Shown here one piece after another: positions 12,651 through 22,337 of a stretch of 64,000 bases of DNA (positions within the stretch are counted from its first letter, which is position 1; every line of letters begins with the position of its first letter). The translations under genes and the position numbers were made by a program. The notes under the pieces were generated by a model, which ran no database searches, had not been told where the DNA came from, and saw only the letters and a list, made by a program, of their open reading frames with translations. The stretch is from positions 26,403,626 to 26,467,625 of the forward strand of contig OX465589.1 in NCBI GenBank assembly GCA_950022655.1. The letters run 5' to 3'. The DNA is from Alentia gelatinosa (taxonomy: Eukaryota; Annelida; Polychaeta; Phyllodocida; Polynoidae).

Positions 12651-13427
12651 TAACCTCTGCATATCAAAGAATTGAAATAACAAAAATGCATCTTCAAACT
12701 ACTTTTTTTTCATGCCCTGTTAATTTGACGTATTCATTCATTTGATCCTGGATGAATGTTGGCAAAAGCTTTATTCTTGTTTTAAAGGTAACTTTTTTTA
12801 AAAATTGACTTGTATATAGCCACTTCAAGTATATCACTTGTGTTCATAGTTAGATTATGGAACCACAATTTTTCAGTTTGAGATATTAACACCATGGATT
12901 CAGTTAGTTCCCAATTTACCACAAATGTGCATGCCATGCGTTTGGACAGTTTATAACAGCACTACTTAAAAACGTTGGTTGACCCCTGACTATTTCTGAC
13001 CGTTTTAAAGCTATTATTGAAAAAATAATAAAAGCTATGCAAATTATCTAACAAACTGATGATTATCAGATAAGGACCAAACGCCTGGATTGTATGAGAT
13101 TTGTCAGGAGAGACCTGTGGAGAATTAATAATTGGTATTTTTATGATGATCTATTCAGTTCTGACACGGACTTAGATGACGTGGTGCCGACAATGGAGGA
13201 AGTGATGGTCTTACAATTATTTACCAAGAGAAGATATCACTTGTGGAATATTGACGACACGACGATCATAGAGCACTATGAGTAACAAGTGCTGCACTCC
13301 CTGAACTTCAGAAATCACTCCTAGAACGATATAATCTGGTGTGGACGTGGGCAGGATAATTATATATTATCATATACGTGTGGCTTTATCTCACCCTGGT
13401 ATTTTTTTCCACATTGACTTAATATTG

Positions 13428-13690
13428 GGAACTCGTACTAAATGCCCAAGGAGTATTTAGAAAGATTACTCGATGGAGTATTATATCACAAACGTTAGCC
13501 CATTAGTCAATGTGAAGGGTGAGATAAATTCAGAAACCCATGAACGTTTAGAATCAGAGCTCGATCCCATTTCGTTTGAATCGCTACGTAATTAACGTGG
13601 CTTCCCCTTGGGAATTACTATGGGATTAAAACTGGATGGGAAACGAGCTCTGACCCTAAACGTCCATAGGTTTCCTTTATAATATCAACT
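13428..13690. repeat. fold-back repeat family B, copy 3
   Basis: Colinear with 7698-7960, including GCCCATTAGTCAATGTGAAG and the palindromic core 13532-13675. Confidence 0.75.
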
Positions 13691-13967
13691 ATGCATATTG
13701 CCCGCACCTACCCATGGCATATTTATACCCGTACATCACACTGTCACGTATGGGTTCAGTGATCACGTGACCAGGTATAATTTCGCCATATTTAGGTATA
13801 CAATAATACGAAAACAGGCTGACTATCTTCGTACGTCAAAAAACTTTTGTTTAAATCATTGATAATATTGGCCAAACCTAAGAGATCTTGACCCGCTGTT
13901 TAATCAAGTGCGTGTTCGTTCACCTTGATCTTCCGGTGTGAGACAATGGGAGATAAATGTGACGTAC

Positions 13968-14140
13968 CTGGCGTTTTTGGTGGCGTGCTCGAAGCCGCCG
14001 AGCGCGAGCACGTCGCCGAACTGTTTGGAGTAGGTCTGGAAGACGTGCAGGTAGTCTTCAGGCTGAGCGAGGATCGTCAACGTCTCCAACTCCCGAGGTC
14101 CCTGAATCACACGGGTCAACTCCACCGTGTTCCGAGCCAC
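13968..14140 (-). CDS. ALS2: alsin exon i: DH domain
   Basis: 173 nt encoding VARNTVELTRVIQGPRELET, YLHVFQTYSKQFGDVLALGG and FEHATKNA, matching the central DH region of alsin (Y..Y......L..GGF). Acceptor CTATCACTCAG|GTGGCTC. Donor GCCAG|GTACGT, phase 2. The acceptor plus the first seven exon bases is the unit border of the adjacent minisatellite (14141-15345), so the true splice site is the last of more than 20 near-identical copies. Confidence 0.95.
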
Positions 14141-15345
14141 CTGAGTGATAGACAGATCACACTCTTATATGTATGTATAAAGCCTAGGAGCCACCTGAGT
14201 GATAGACACATCACACTCTTATATGTATGTATAAAGCCTAGGAGCCACCTGAGTGAGACACATCACACTCTTATATGTATGTATAAAGCCTAGGAGCCAC
14301 CTGAGTGAGACACATCACACTCTTATATGTATGTGTAAAGCCTAGGAGCCACCTGAGTGATAGACACATCACACTCTTATATGTATGTGAAAAGCCTAGG
14401 AGCCACCTGAGTGATAGACACATCACACTCTTATATGTATGTATAAAGCCTAGGAGCCACCTGAGTGATAGACACATCACACTCTTATATGTATGTATAA
14501 AGCCTAGGAGCCACCTGAGTGATAGACACATCACACTCTTATATGTATGTGTAAAGCCTAGGAGCCACCTGAGTGATAGACAGATCACACTCTTATATGT
14601 ATGTATAAAGCCTAGGAGCCACCTGAGTGATAGACAGATCACACTCTTATATGTATATAAAGCCTAGGAGCCACCTGAGTGATAGACAGATCACACTCTT
14701 ATATGTATGTATAAAGCCTAGGAGCCACCTGAGTGATAGACACATCACACTCTTATATGTATATAAAGCCTAGGAGCCACCTGAGTGATAGACAGATCAC
14801 ACTCTTATATGTATGTATAAAGCCTAGGAGCCACCTGAGTGATAGACACATCACACTCTTATATGTATGTGTAAAGCCTAGGAGCCACCTGAGTGATAGA
14901 CACATCACACTCTTATATGTATATAAAGCCTAGGAGCCACCTGAGTGATATACAGATCACACTCTTATATGTATGTATAAAGCCTAGGAGCCACCTGAGT
15001 GACAGACACATCACACTCTTATATGTATATAAAGCCTAGGAGCCACCTGAGTGATAGACACATCACACTCTTATATGTATATAAAGCCTAGGAGTCACCT
15101 GAGTGATAGACACATCACACTCTTATATGTATAAAGCCTAGGAGCCACCTGAGTGATAGACAGATCACACTCTTATATGTATGTATAAAGCCTAGGAGCC
15201 ACCCAAGTGATAGACAGATCACACTATTATATGTATAAAGCCTAGGAGCCACCTGAGTGATAGACAGATCACACTCTTATATTTATAAAGCCTAGGAGCC
15301 ACCTGAGTGATAGACAGATCACACTCTTATTATGTATGTAAAATT
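14141..15345 (-). repeat. 54-bp minisatellite carrying copies of the exon i splice acceptor
   Basis: About 22 contiguous units, mostly 54 bp with 50-bp variants, directly abutting alsin exon i. On the gene strand each unit contains TCTATCACTCAG|GTGGCTC, which is the true acceptor plus the first seven exon bases. Three more diverged units reach about 15600 after a non-repeat insert at 15346-15430. Because 54 is divisible by three, several frames stay open for long stretches, producing spurious ORFs. In the exon's own frame each unit soon hits a stop (VAPRLYTYI then TAA). Confidence 0.97.
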
Positions 15346-15716
15346 GTACACAGGGTGGCATATCGCCGGGAAGGTATATACGATCTTTCCAAGGGTAGGC
15401 TATCCTCAATAAAGCCAAAGCTGGCGGCTGCTACATATGTATAAAGCCTATAAGTCACCTAAGTGATATATATGTGCCACACTCCTATATGTATGTATAA
15501 AGTATATTAGTCAGCTGAGTGATAAACATATCACACTTCCATATGTATATATATAGCCTATGAGTCACCTTAGTGATATACATATAACACTGTTATATGT
15601 AAGCATGATGCTGCATTAATTAATACTCGAACATTTTTAAAGCATATCAACACGAAAACGTTAGCCCATAAATATGAGTTCCTGGAAAAATTTAGTGCAT
15701 TCTAAATTTCACCTAC

Positions 15717-15799
15717 CGAGTCGATTATTTGTTGGAAAGCGTCGATCATTGCCTTGAAGACTCCCTCGTACATTGGATTGTCCAGCTTTTTGAAGTGCT
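15717..15799 (-). CDS. ALS2: alsin exon h: DH domain helix
   Basis: 83 nt. It completes a Glu codon with the previous exon and encodes EHFKKLDNPMYEGVFKAMID then AFQQIIDS, one DH helix. Acceptor TCTCTTTTAG|AG. Donor GACTCG|GTAGGT, phase 0. Confidence 0.9.
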
Positions 15800-17213
15800 C
15801 TAAAAGAGAAATTGATCAAGTGAAATCCCACTATATGAAAATATAGTTCTTACACAGGTTCTAATTTATTTCATAATTTCTCTGGAAAAGAATAGTTTCA
15901 TCTGTCTGAATGAAGACTGATATTGCTAAGTCCTATTTTCTAATCGAATACCATTTACAGAGATTGTTCGTTACAGAACCGAGATGAAATATTCGCCCCA
16001 AGTAGTCAAATGTCAATGTAATTGACGGTATCTTGGCCATTCATGATTACAAGAACTAAATGTCACCACTAACTAACTAACTAACTATACTCCTGTCCAA
16101 TCTTAATCAACTTTACTGGACTGTTACAATTGCTTGATATCAGCCCCCTGACTATCGTGAAGACCCTGAGTATTATCGTTGTTACCCTACTGTCTTTGTG
16201 TACCTTGTCAACCTCAAACATCATCCTTCATCCATTAATAATCTGATGTCTTGTTCTATGTTATACTTGTATGATCCTATATGTAAATTTGCATTTGCTA
16301 GCTGAACTTGATTATGACACCCAGGTGATACTCACTGGAACTGACCTGGCATTGATTGAAAACCAAATGTAATGTTTGAATCTATGACCAATAAATAAAT
16401 AAAAACAAAAAACAAAAAAACTGTGTGCTAGTCTCCCTCTGTACTGGCCCAATGCGATAATCAATATCAACGAGTGAGTCAATGGCATCTTATTATTCTG
16501 TATACTCTGGCATATATGATCTGCCCAAAGCCGTTGCCTTGGAGCTTGCCTTTACTCCCTGATGCCAAGGATACACTATAACATAGACACCACTCGGAGG
16601 AACGTGGAGGTTTTCACACTTTTAAAGATCATATGCCGGACGCTGGCAGAGAGATATTATGTGCGATAGTCTCTGTTTGTCTTATCATCTAATGAGGTAT
16701 TTCTAATAGGATATGTTGCTGTAAATACTATATATTATCCTGACTGTTTGCTTTTTACTACTTGCAGAGCATTTCAATGATGGGGTATAATAAATCTCTC
16801 CCCTCTTGCTTCTGGTGGTATTTTTTAGCGAGGAGACTCCCAAAGAATAACAGTTGGGTAAAAATGCATGTACCGCTAGTCTAAAAATGCATATTTTTAG
16901 TGGTTTAAAAAAAAAATTCGAACTGGAGTCTTCTCTTCCACATGCGCCAGTGTTCGTATACCAATATAATAAGTGAAAGACTCATGGCCCTGGAGCCTAC
17001 TGAAAATAGGGTTAATATCAACCTTAGTAGGATATCTAGAATAAAGATCAAAATTAAGAAGAAAAAAAAAATTACAAAGTAAACATGAGTCTTGCCCAAT
17101 TGATGGACAACGGCGTATCGAGATTGGCAACACTAAATAAACCAAGCATTAGTGTTATCATACGAATAAAACACATATATGGCAATATGAAGCCTGAAAC
17201 GAGGCTCACGCAC
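15800..17213. other. alsin intron between exons g and h
   Basis: No gene. Includes a probable retroposon 3' end around 16050-16421. The rest is AT-rich single-copy-looking sequence. Confidence 0.65.
16050..16421 (+). mobile_element. probable retroposon 3' end with A-rich tail
   Basis: A less AT-rich block, with CTAACTAACTAACTAAC near its start, ends in AATAAATAAATAAAAAC and A-rich tail sequence. This looks like the 3' untranslated end of a LINE or retroposed transcript. No reverse-transcriptase residues are visible and the boundaries are approximate. Confidence 0.45.
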
Positions 17214-17385
17214 CTGAGAGAAGAAATGGTTTGAGGATGGAGGTCATCATGGTCTCAAGTCGGCAATGGTAGAGTCTCTCTGAGGCGGCGAACTCGTGCA
17301 GCGTGGCCGTGTAGCCCGTCGTGTTGCGATCTGTGAGACACCCACACAAATCTCCACCGGCCACCACCTGCTTGATCCAGCCGCA
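17214..17385 (-). CDS. ALS2: alsin exon g: end of RCC1 block and start of DH domain
   Basis: 172 nt. The product CGWIKQVVAGGDLCGCLTDR then GYTATLHEFAASERLYHCRL and MMTSILKPFLLS matches the start of the alsin DH (RhoGEF) domain, where the first helix contains a conserved LHE.A..ER. Acceptor TCTCGCAG|TGC. Donor TCTCAG|GTGCGT, phase 1. A 21-copy 40-bp array lies 39 bp upstream of the acceptor. Confidence 0.95.
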
Positions 17386-17424
17386 CTGCGAGAGGACGGG
17401 ATCACGGTTAACACGAGCGACGGC

Positions 17425-18279
17425 GTGGTCACATTACAAACTGTTACAATCATTGTCAGCATACGTGATCACATTACAAACTGTTACAATCACAGTCAGC
17501 AAACGTGATCACATTACAAACTGTTACAATCACAGTCAGCAAACGTGATCACATTACAAACTGTTACAATCACAGTCAGCAAACGTGATCACATTACAAA
17601 CTGTTACAATCACAGTCAGCAAACGTGATCACATTACAAACTGTTACAATCACAGTCAGCAAACGTGATCACATTACAAACTGTTACAATCACAGTCAGC
17701 AAACGTGATCACATTACAAACTGTTACAATCACAGTCAGCAAACGTGATCACATTACAAACTGTTACAATCACAGTCAGCAAACGTGATCACATTACAAA
17801 CTGTTACAATCACAGTCAGCAAACGTGATCACATTACAAACTGTTACAATCACAGTCAGCAAACATGATCACATTACAAACTGTTACAATCACAGTCAGC
17901 AAACGTGATCACATTACAAACTGTTACAATCACAGTCAGCAAACGTGATCACATTACAAACTGTTACAATCACAGTCAGCAAACGTGATCACATTACAAA
18001 CTGTTACAATCACAGTCAGCAAACGTGATCACATTACAAACTGTTACAATCACAGTCAGCAAACGTGATCACATTACAAACTGTTACAATAACAGTCAGC
18101 AAACGTGATCACATTACAAACTGTTACAATCACAGTCAGCAATCGTGATCACATTACAAACTGTTACAATCACAGTCAGCAAACGTGATCACATTACAAA
18201 CTGTTACAATCACAGTCAGCAAACGTGATCACATTACAAACTGTTACAATCACAGTCAGCAAACGTGATCACATTACAA
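17425..18279. repeat. 21-copy 40-bp satellite-like array
   Basis: Twenty-one almost identical 40-bp units (GTGATCACATTACAAACTGT... ...CACAGTCAGCAAAC) plus a partial unit, starting 39 bp upstream of the exon g acceptor on the gene strand. Very few substitutions imply recent expansion or homogenisation. On the gene strand each unit has TGCTGAC (branch-point-like) then TTGTAACAG (weak acceptor-like). It is not a CRISPR: there are no spacers. Confidence 0.97.
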
Positions 18280-18465
18280 TATCTTTTAACTAGGAGGTGT
18301 CATAGCTACGTCTCATTAACCAAACCAAATGAGCAACCTGTTTGTTCTGTTTGTCTTGTTTATATATACATGTACTTTTCTTTTGACTACAATGGAAGAA
18401 CGCCTAATTTTGGTGAATTTGTACGTCTTTATACTGAATAAAAAAAAATTAAAAAAAATTAAAGA
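18280..18465 (+). mobile_element. probable retroposon tail inserted in the 40-bp array
   Basis: Unrelated sequence ending GAATAAAAAAAAATTAAAAA interrupts the array. Diverged 40-bp units (CACATTACAAACGG, CAAATTACAAACTG) resume at about 18470 and 18540. Confidence 0.5.
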
Positions 18466-19358
18466 GTTCACATTACAAACGGTTTCAATCACTGTTTAAT
18501 AGCAAACGTGATCACAGATAACAGAAGGCACGAAGAGTTCAAATTACAAACTGTTTCAAGTACTGTTATCACTATGAGAAGGCATGAAAATAGCCATTCA
18601 ACAGCCGCACACCATTGACCATTCACATATACTACGGCACACAGCATCATGAATTCTGATGTTTGTATGGTAGCACTCAGTCAATATATCTGAGAAATAT
18701 TCATGATTCTGCGATCATTTTAAAAAAAAATGCATAGAAACAAGAATCAGTACTGTCCAAGCGCTACCATTGTCCTGTCATGCCCACATGGCATACTCCT
18801 GCCGTATATATATGGGAATGCTATATAGCATTGCCGTACTGTATCTACGGGATTGCCATTGCGCTGCAGCGAAATGATTAACGGGAGTTAGATAATATTC
18901 TCAATATGTTTGATCTTTTTGGTGTTTTTTATATGACGTCAAGGAAAATCGTCTCAACTATCATTCATACGGTAGTTTTAAAGTTGATAAGACTCAACTA
19001 GCCTAGATGATCAAGAAAAAAGACTTAGATCTGAGAAAAGATATAGAGGTCACTGTAGATGGAAAATCTAGAAAAAAAGGAGCAATAGTATGACCATTAT
19101 CAGTATGATCATTACGAATTGTTGTTTGGAATTGTTTACCGTGTTTTTTTAAAACGCTGAAAAGATTTAAGATTTTATAAGGACCAAAAACTGGAACAAA
19201 TGAGTAGAATCCGCCACCAGGTTCTAGCCACTTTAAGCAATAGGCTTTACGCAATGGCAGTATTTAATAAGACTTACAGAGCAGTCAAGCACGGTTAAGA
19301 AAGGCGTCTATACATGAATGTTAGCTCAGTGGCGCAGTCAACAGGATGCACTTTTTAC

Positions 19359-19419
19359 CTTGCGGATGGCGCTGAGACGAAGCAGTTGTGTTGTCTTTTG
19401 TGTCTCTGCAGTCTCTGTG
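19359..19419 (-). CDS. ALS2: alsin exon f: short linker exon
   Basis: A 61-nt exon found by phase and homology. It encodes TETAETQKTTQLLRLSAIRK, aligning with the linker that ends in a K-T-P-V-L-L-like stretch in alsin just before the first DH helix. Acceptor CCTCACAAGCAG|C supplies the third base of the Ser codon begun by exon e. Donor CCGCAAG|GTAAAA leaves phase 0, as the next exon requires. A short tRNA A-box-like string just downstream at 19321 is coincidental. Confidence 0.85.
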
Positions 19420-19889
19420 CTGCTTGTGAGGAAACAAAACAGAAACTATTTAGTATTTTTAAGAAGATATGTCCACAGGATTCATGACTCCAAGTCCTTA
19501 TCTTAAGCTATTTAAAATAACGGACTGAAATTCTGAATGTGCAGTTGCTGCCAACAGATCTGAAGAGAGGGTTATTGTTATTTCATGTTCTATAGCTTTA
19601 AAAGACATTTTGTTACCTTGTAATTTTTTATCCCGAACATTGTAAACCTATGGATATGTTACAGAATAAGAGACACAAACTGTTACAAAGGGGATCTGGT
19701 TTATGATTTCTTAAGAAAACTTAGATTACAAAATTTAGATTACAAAATTGGTATGGTCTACATTGTTGCAAGCTAACATAGCTACTATACTTATCACTTA
19801 TGCATTTCCAAGTTAATAGAAGTTAATTCCCTTTTTCAGTAACATATTATTTCGCATTGGTCAACGACTGACATTCAGTGCTCGCAAAT

Positions 19890-20573
19890 GATAAATCTTT
19901 GCTGTGATACATGTCTAGCCTCAATTACTAATACATGATTAACCTTGACTACTGATAAATGACTGACCTCAAATACCAGTACATGACTGACATTCACTAT
20001 TGATATTGCTCCAGGACTGACCTTGACAACTGATACATAATTGACCTTGACTACTGATAAATGACTGACCTTAACCACCAGTACATGACAGACATTCTCC
20101 ATTGATATTACTCCAGGACTGACCTTGACAACTGATACATAATTGACCTTGACTACTGATAAATGACTGACCTTAACCACCAGTACATGACAGACATTCT
20201 CCATTGATATTACTCCAGGACTGACCTTGACAACTGATACATAATTGACCTTGACTACTGATAAATGACTGACCTTAACCACCAGTACATGACAGACATT
20301 CTCCATTGATATTACTCCAGGACTGACCTTGACAACTGATACATAATTGGCCTTGAATCCTGGTAAATGACGGACCTTGGCTATTGGTACATGACTGACC
20401 TTGACTCCTCATGAATAACTGACCTTGACTATCCATTTGTGACTTTCTCTGACTATTGCTATTTCTACAGGGCTGACCTTGACAAATGATACTTGACTAA
20501 CATCAACTTCTGGTAAATGACTGACCTCGGCTACTGATACATAGCTGACCTTGACTACTGGTACATAACTGAC
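19890..20573 (-). repeat. tandem array carrying copies of the exon e splice donor
   Basis: Begins at the last bases of alsin exon e. On the gene strand a 20-25 bp subunit repeats CAAG|GTCAGT/C followed by about 15 bp; the true donor is CCAAG|GTCAGT. Distal to the exon the subunits are organised into about three to four 102-bp higher-order units (20068-20373 clearest). More than a dozen GGTCAG donor-like sites are present. Reading past the true donor meets an in-frame TAG within seven codons. Confidence 0.95.
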
Positions 20574-20767
20574 CTTGGCTGGCGGCCGGTGTAGAGGACG
20601 TCCGGGGTGAAGGACGTGCCGTCCATGGTGACGATGGTGTGCGCATGGCCGGCGGCGACGTCCCACATGGGCTGACCGCCCAATGGCGGCTTCACCTTCT
20701 GTGGCATGGAGGAGGATGGGTCAGTGTGGCCCAGCTGGCCATCGCCCTGTGAGCCCCACGTGAAAAC
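20574..20767 (-). CDS. ALS2: alsin exon e: RCC1 blade
   Basis: 194 nt (64 codons plus AG). It encodes VFTWGSQGDGQLGHTDPSSS, then WDVAAGHAHTIVTMDGTSF and VLYTGRQP. These match the last complete RCC1 blade of alsin, including the YxGRQ segment that precedes the DH linker. Acceptor GTCTTTCAG|GTT. Donor CCAAG|GTCAGT. The donor is the first of many copies of the same motif in the tandem array immediately downstream (19890-20573). Confidence 0.95.
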
Positions 20768-22069
20768 CTGAAAGACATTCAGTTCCATATATATATATAT
20801 ATATTTTTATAATCAGAATACAGACGTACAATTCACCCGAGTGGGGCGTTCTTCCATGTAGCCATAACAAGACAGACAGGTTATATACAGGACACACTGG
20901 ACAATACAAGTTGCTTATGGCATGGTCGGCCGTATCAATCTTCCACGAGATGTCAATTTTAAGTTTAGGTCAAATGTTTAGTAGTCTCGGTTTACTCATC
21001 AATTACTCTAATTTATCAAGGTAACAATGAAGTGTTGGTGAGACTGAGAGGCTCTGATCACTTGATATGAATACCAGACTAGATGACTTAAAAGGTGAGG
21101 CTTCTAGATCGTCCAGCTTATAGTCGTCAGGTGGTGCTCCGTTATGCAATATCGGCCGCAATACTCGTCATCCCATGAATTTCCTCAAGCGTTTACACTA
21201 GACGAGTTTTCATCTCTTAAATTAGGAACATACTACTTTCTGCTGTCCACCTTAGCAGGTGTTTACCCAAGACGATTGTAGGTAACGATTATTGAAGGTT
21301 AACCCTGACTAAGCTACAGTTGAAGTACCTACATGTGTATTTTCTATTAGAAAGTGGCAGGTAAAAAAGGGGGAAAAAGTTGTGATCGTCGATGCAGAAC
21401 AAGCATTTTTGGCAAACACCGACTGGGATTTGCAGAATCGCCAGCTGTCTAGATGACTAATTGGAGCTGGCCTGAATCAGTCACCAGCGTCAGAGCGTGT
21501 CCAATAGTCGTCAGGTGATGCCAAATTGCATAAGGTGACATAATCAGACGATCTGCAGTCGCCACGCGCTTGGCATTTAGACGAGACAATTTCTACCATT
21601 TTACTACTGAAGTCGTCAGGCGAAGCAAAATACCAGAATCGCCCGCCATAATCGTCCAGTGTACACGCTGGGTAACAAAAAGTTTTCGTTAAAACATTTA
21701 TTTAAGCTGGGGTATACTGAATCCGTAACCTTGGAAATATACAAACCCTGTTTATCTTATATTCATGATATCGCAGACTAATATTTCTTCACAAATTGAG
21801 TTTGGACCCCCTCCCCCCCCCATGTTACAATTCTGTGTTAGCATCTGACGTACCCTCTATGGGAATACATAAATCTAAGCCTCTTTCAACCTACTTGCAT
21901 CAACAGGACCGATATGGTTAACCCAGAATACCCTACCGAGTGAGTCATTCACTGCGCCTGTCCAAAATAGCACACCTGGTATTCCAGTGCCAAAAGAGTG
22001 GAATAACAACGCGGAAACGTGCACCGTTAGCACCTATCTAAACACGAAGTACTTAGTCCACCACCATAA

Positions 22070-22337
22070 AGGGCCGATTCCACCAACAGGTTGGATTTGC
22101 TGTGGTATATCTTGGTATGTCTTGCAGTGTCTTACTGTGTCGCAATGTGTTGTACCTCATTTGCCTCAAAACGTAGGCGAGTGGTGTCGGGTGTATATTT
22201 TGGTGCTCCACCACCGCGACACCTCAAGACACATCGCGACAAATAAGCACACGATGATTCAATCATAGCCCGATCTAGAAAGACAACCAAATCGGGCCTA
22301 ATCTTGCTATATCGTGTGTGTTGGTGGAATCGGCCCT
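22070..22337. mobile_element. MITE with TAA target duplication (PIF/Harbinger-like)
   Basis: 268 bp with near-perfect 20-bp terminal inverted repeats (AGGGCCGATTCCACCAACA and its complement), flanked by TAA at 22067-22069 and 22338-22340. No coding capacity; overlapping short ORFs are discounted. Confidence 0.8.

Larger units (their letters stand above)
9574..13967. other. alsin intron between exons i and j
   Basis: Holds the TTA-flanked MITE at 10156-10366 and two family B fold-backs. The rest is AT-rich with no recognised gene; short ORFs (for example plus strand 13094-13285) have no homology that I can see. Confidence 0.7.

Noticed and set aside
14271..14933. Repeat-protein-like ORFs on both strands
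   Set aside because: Same cause: 54-bp minisatellite next to alsin exon i; the real exon frame stops inside each unit.
17425..18279. CRISPR-like array
   Set aside because: Units are contiguous with no variable spacers, in a eukaryotic intron.
19318..19400. tRNA-like A-box (TTAGCTCAGTGG)
   Set aside because: No B box or cloverleaf; the region overlaps alsin exon f.
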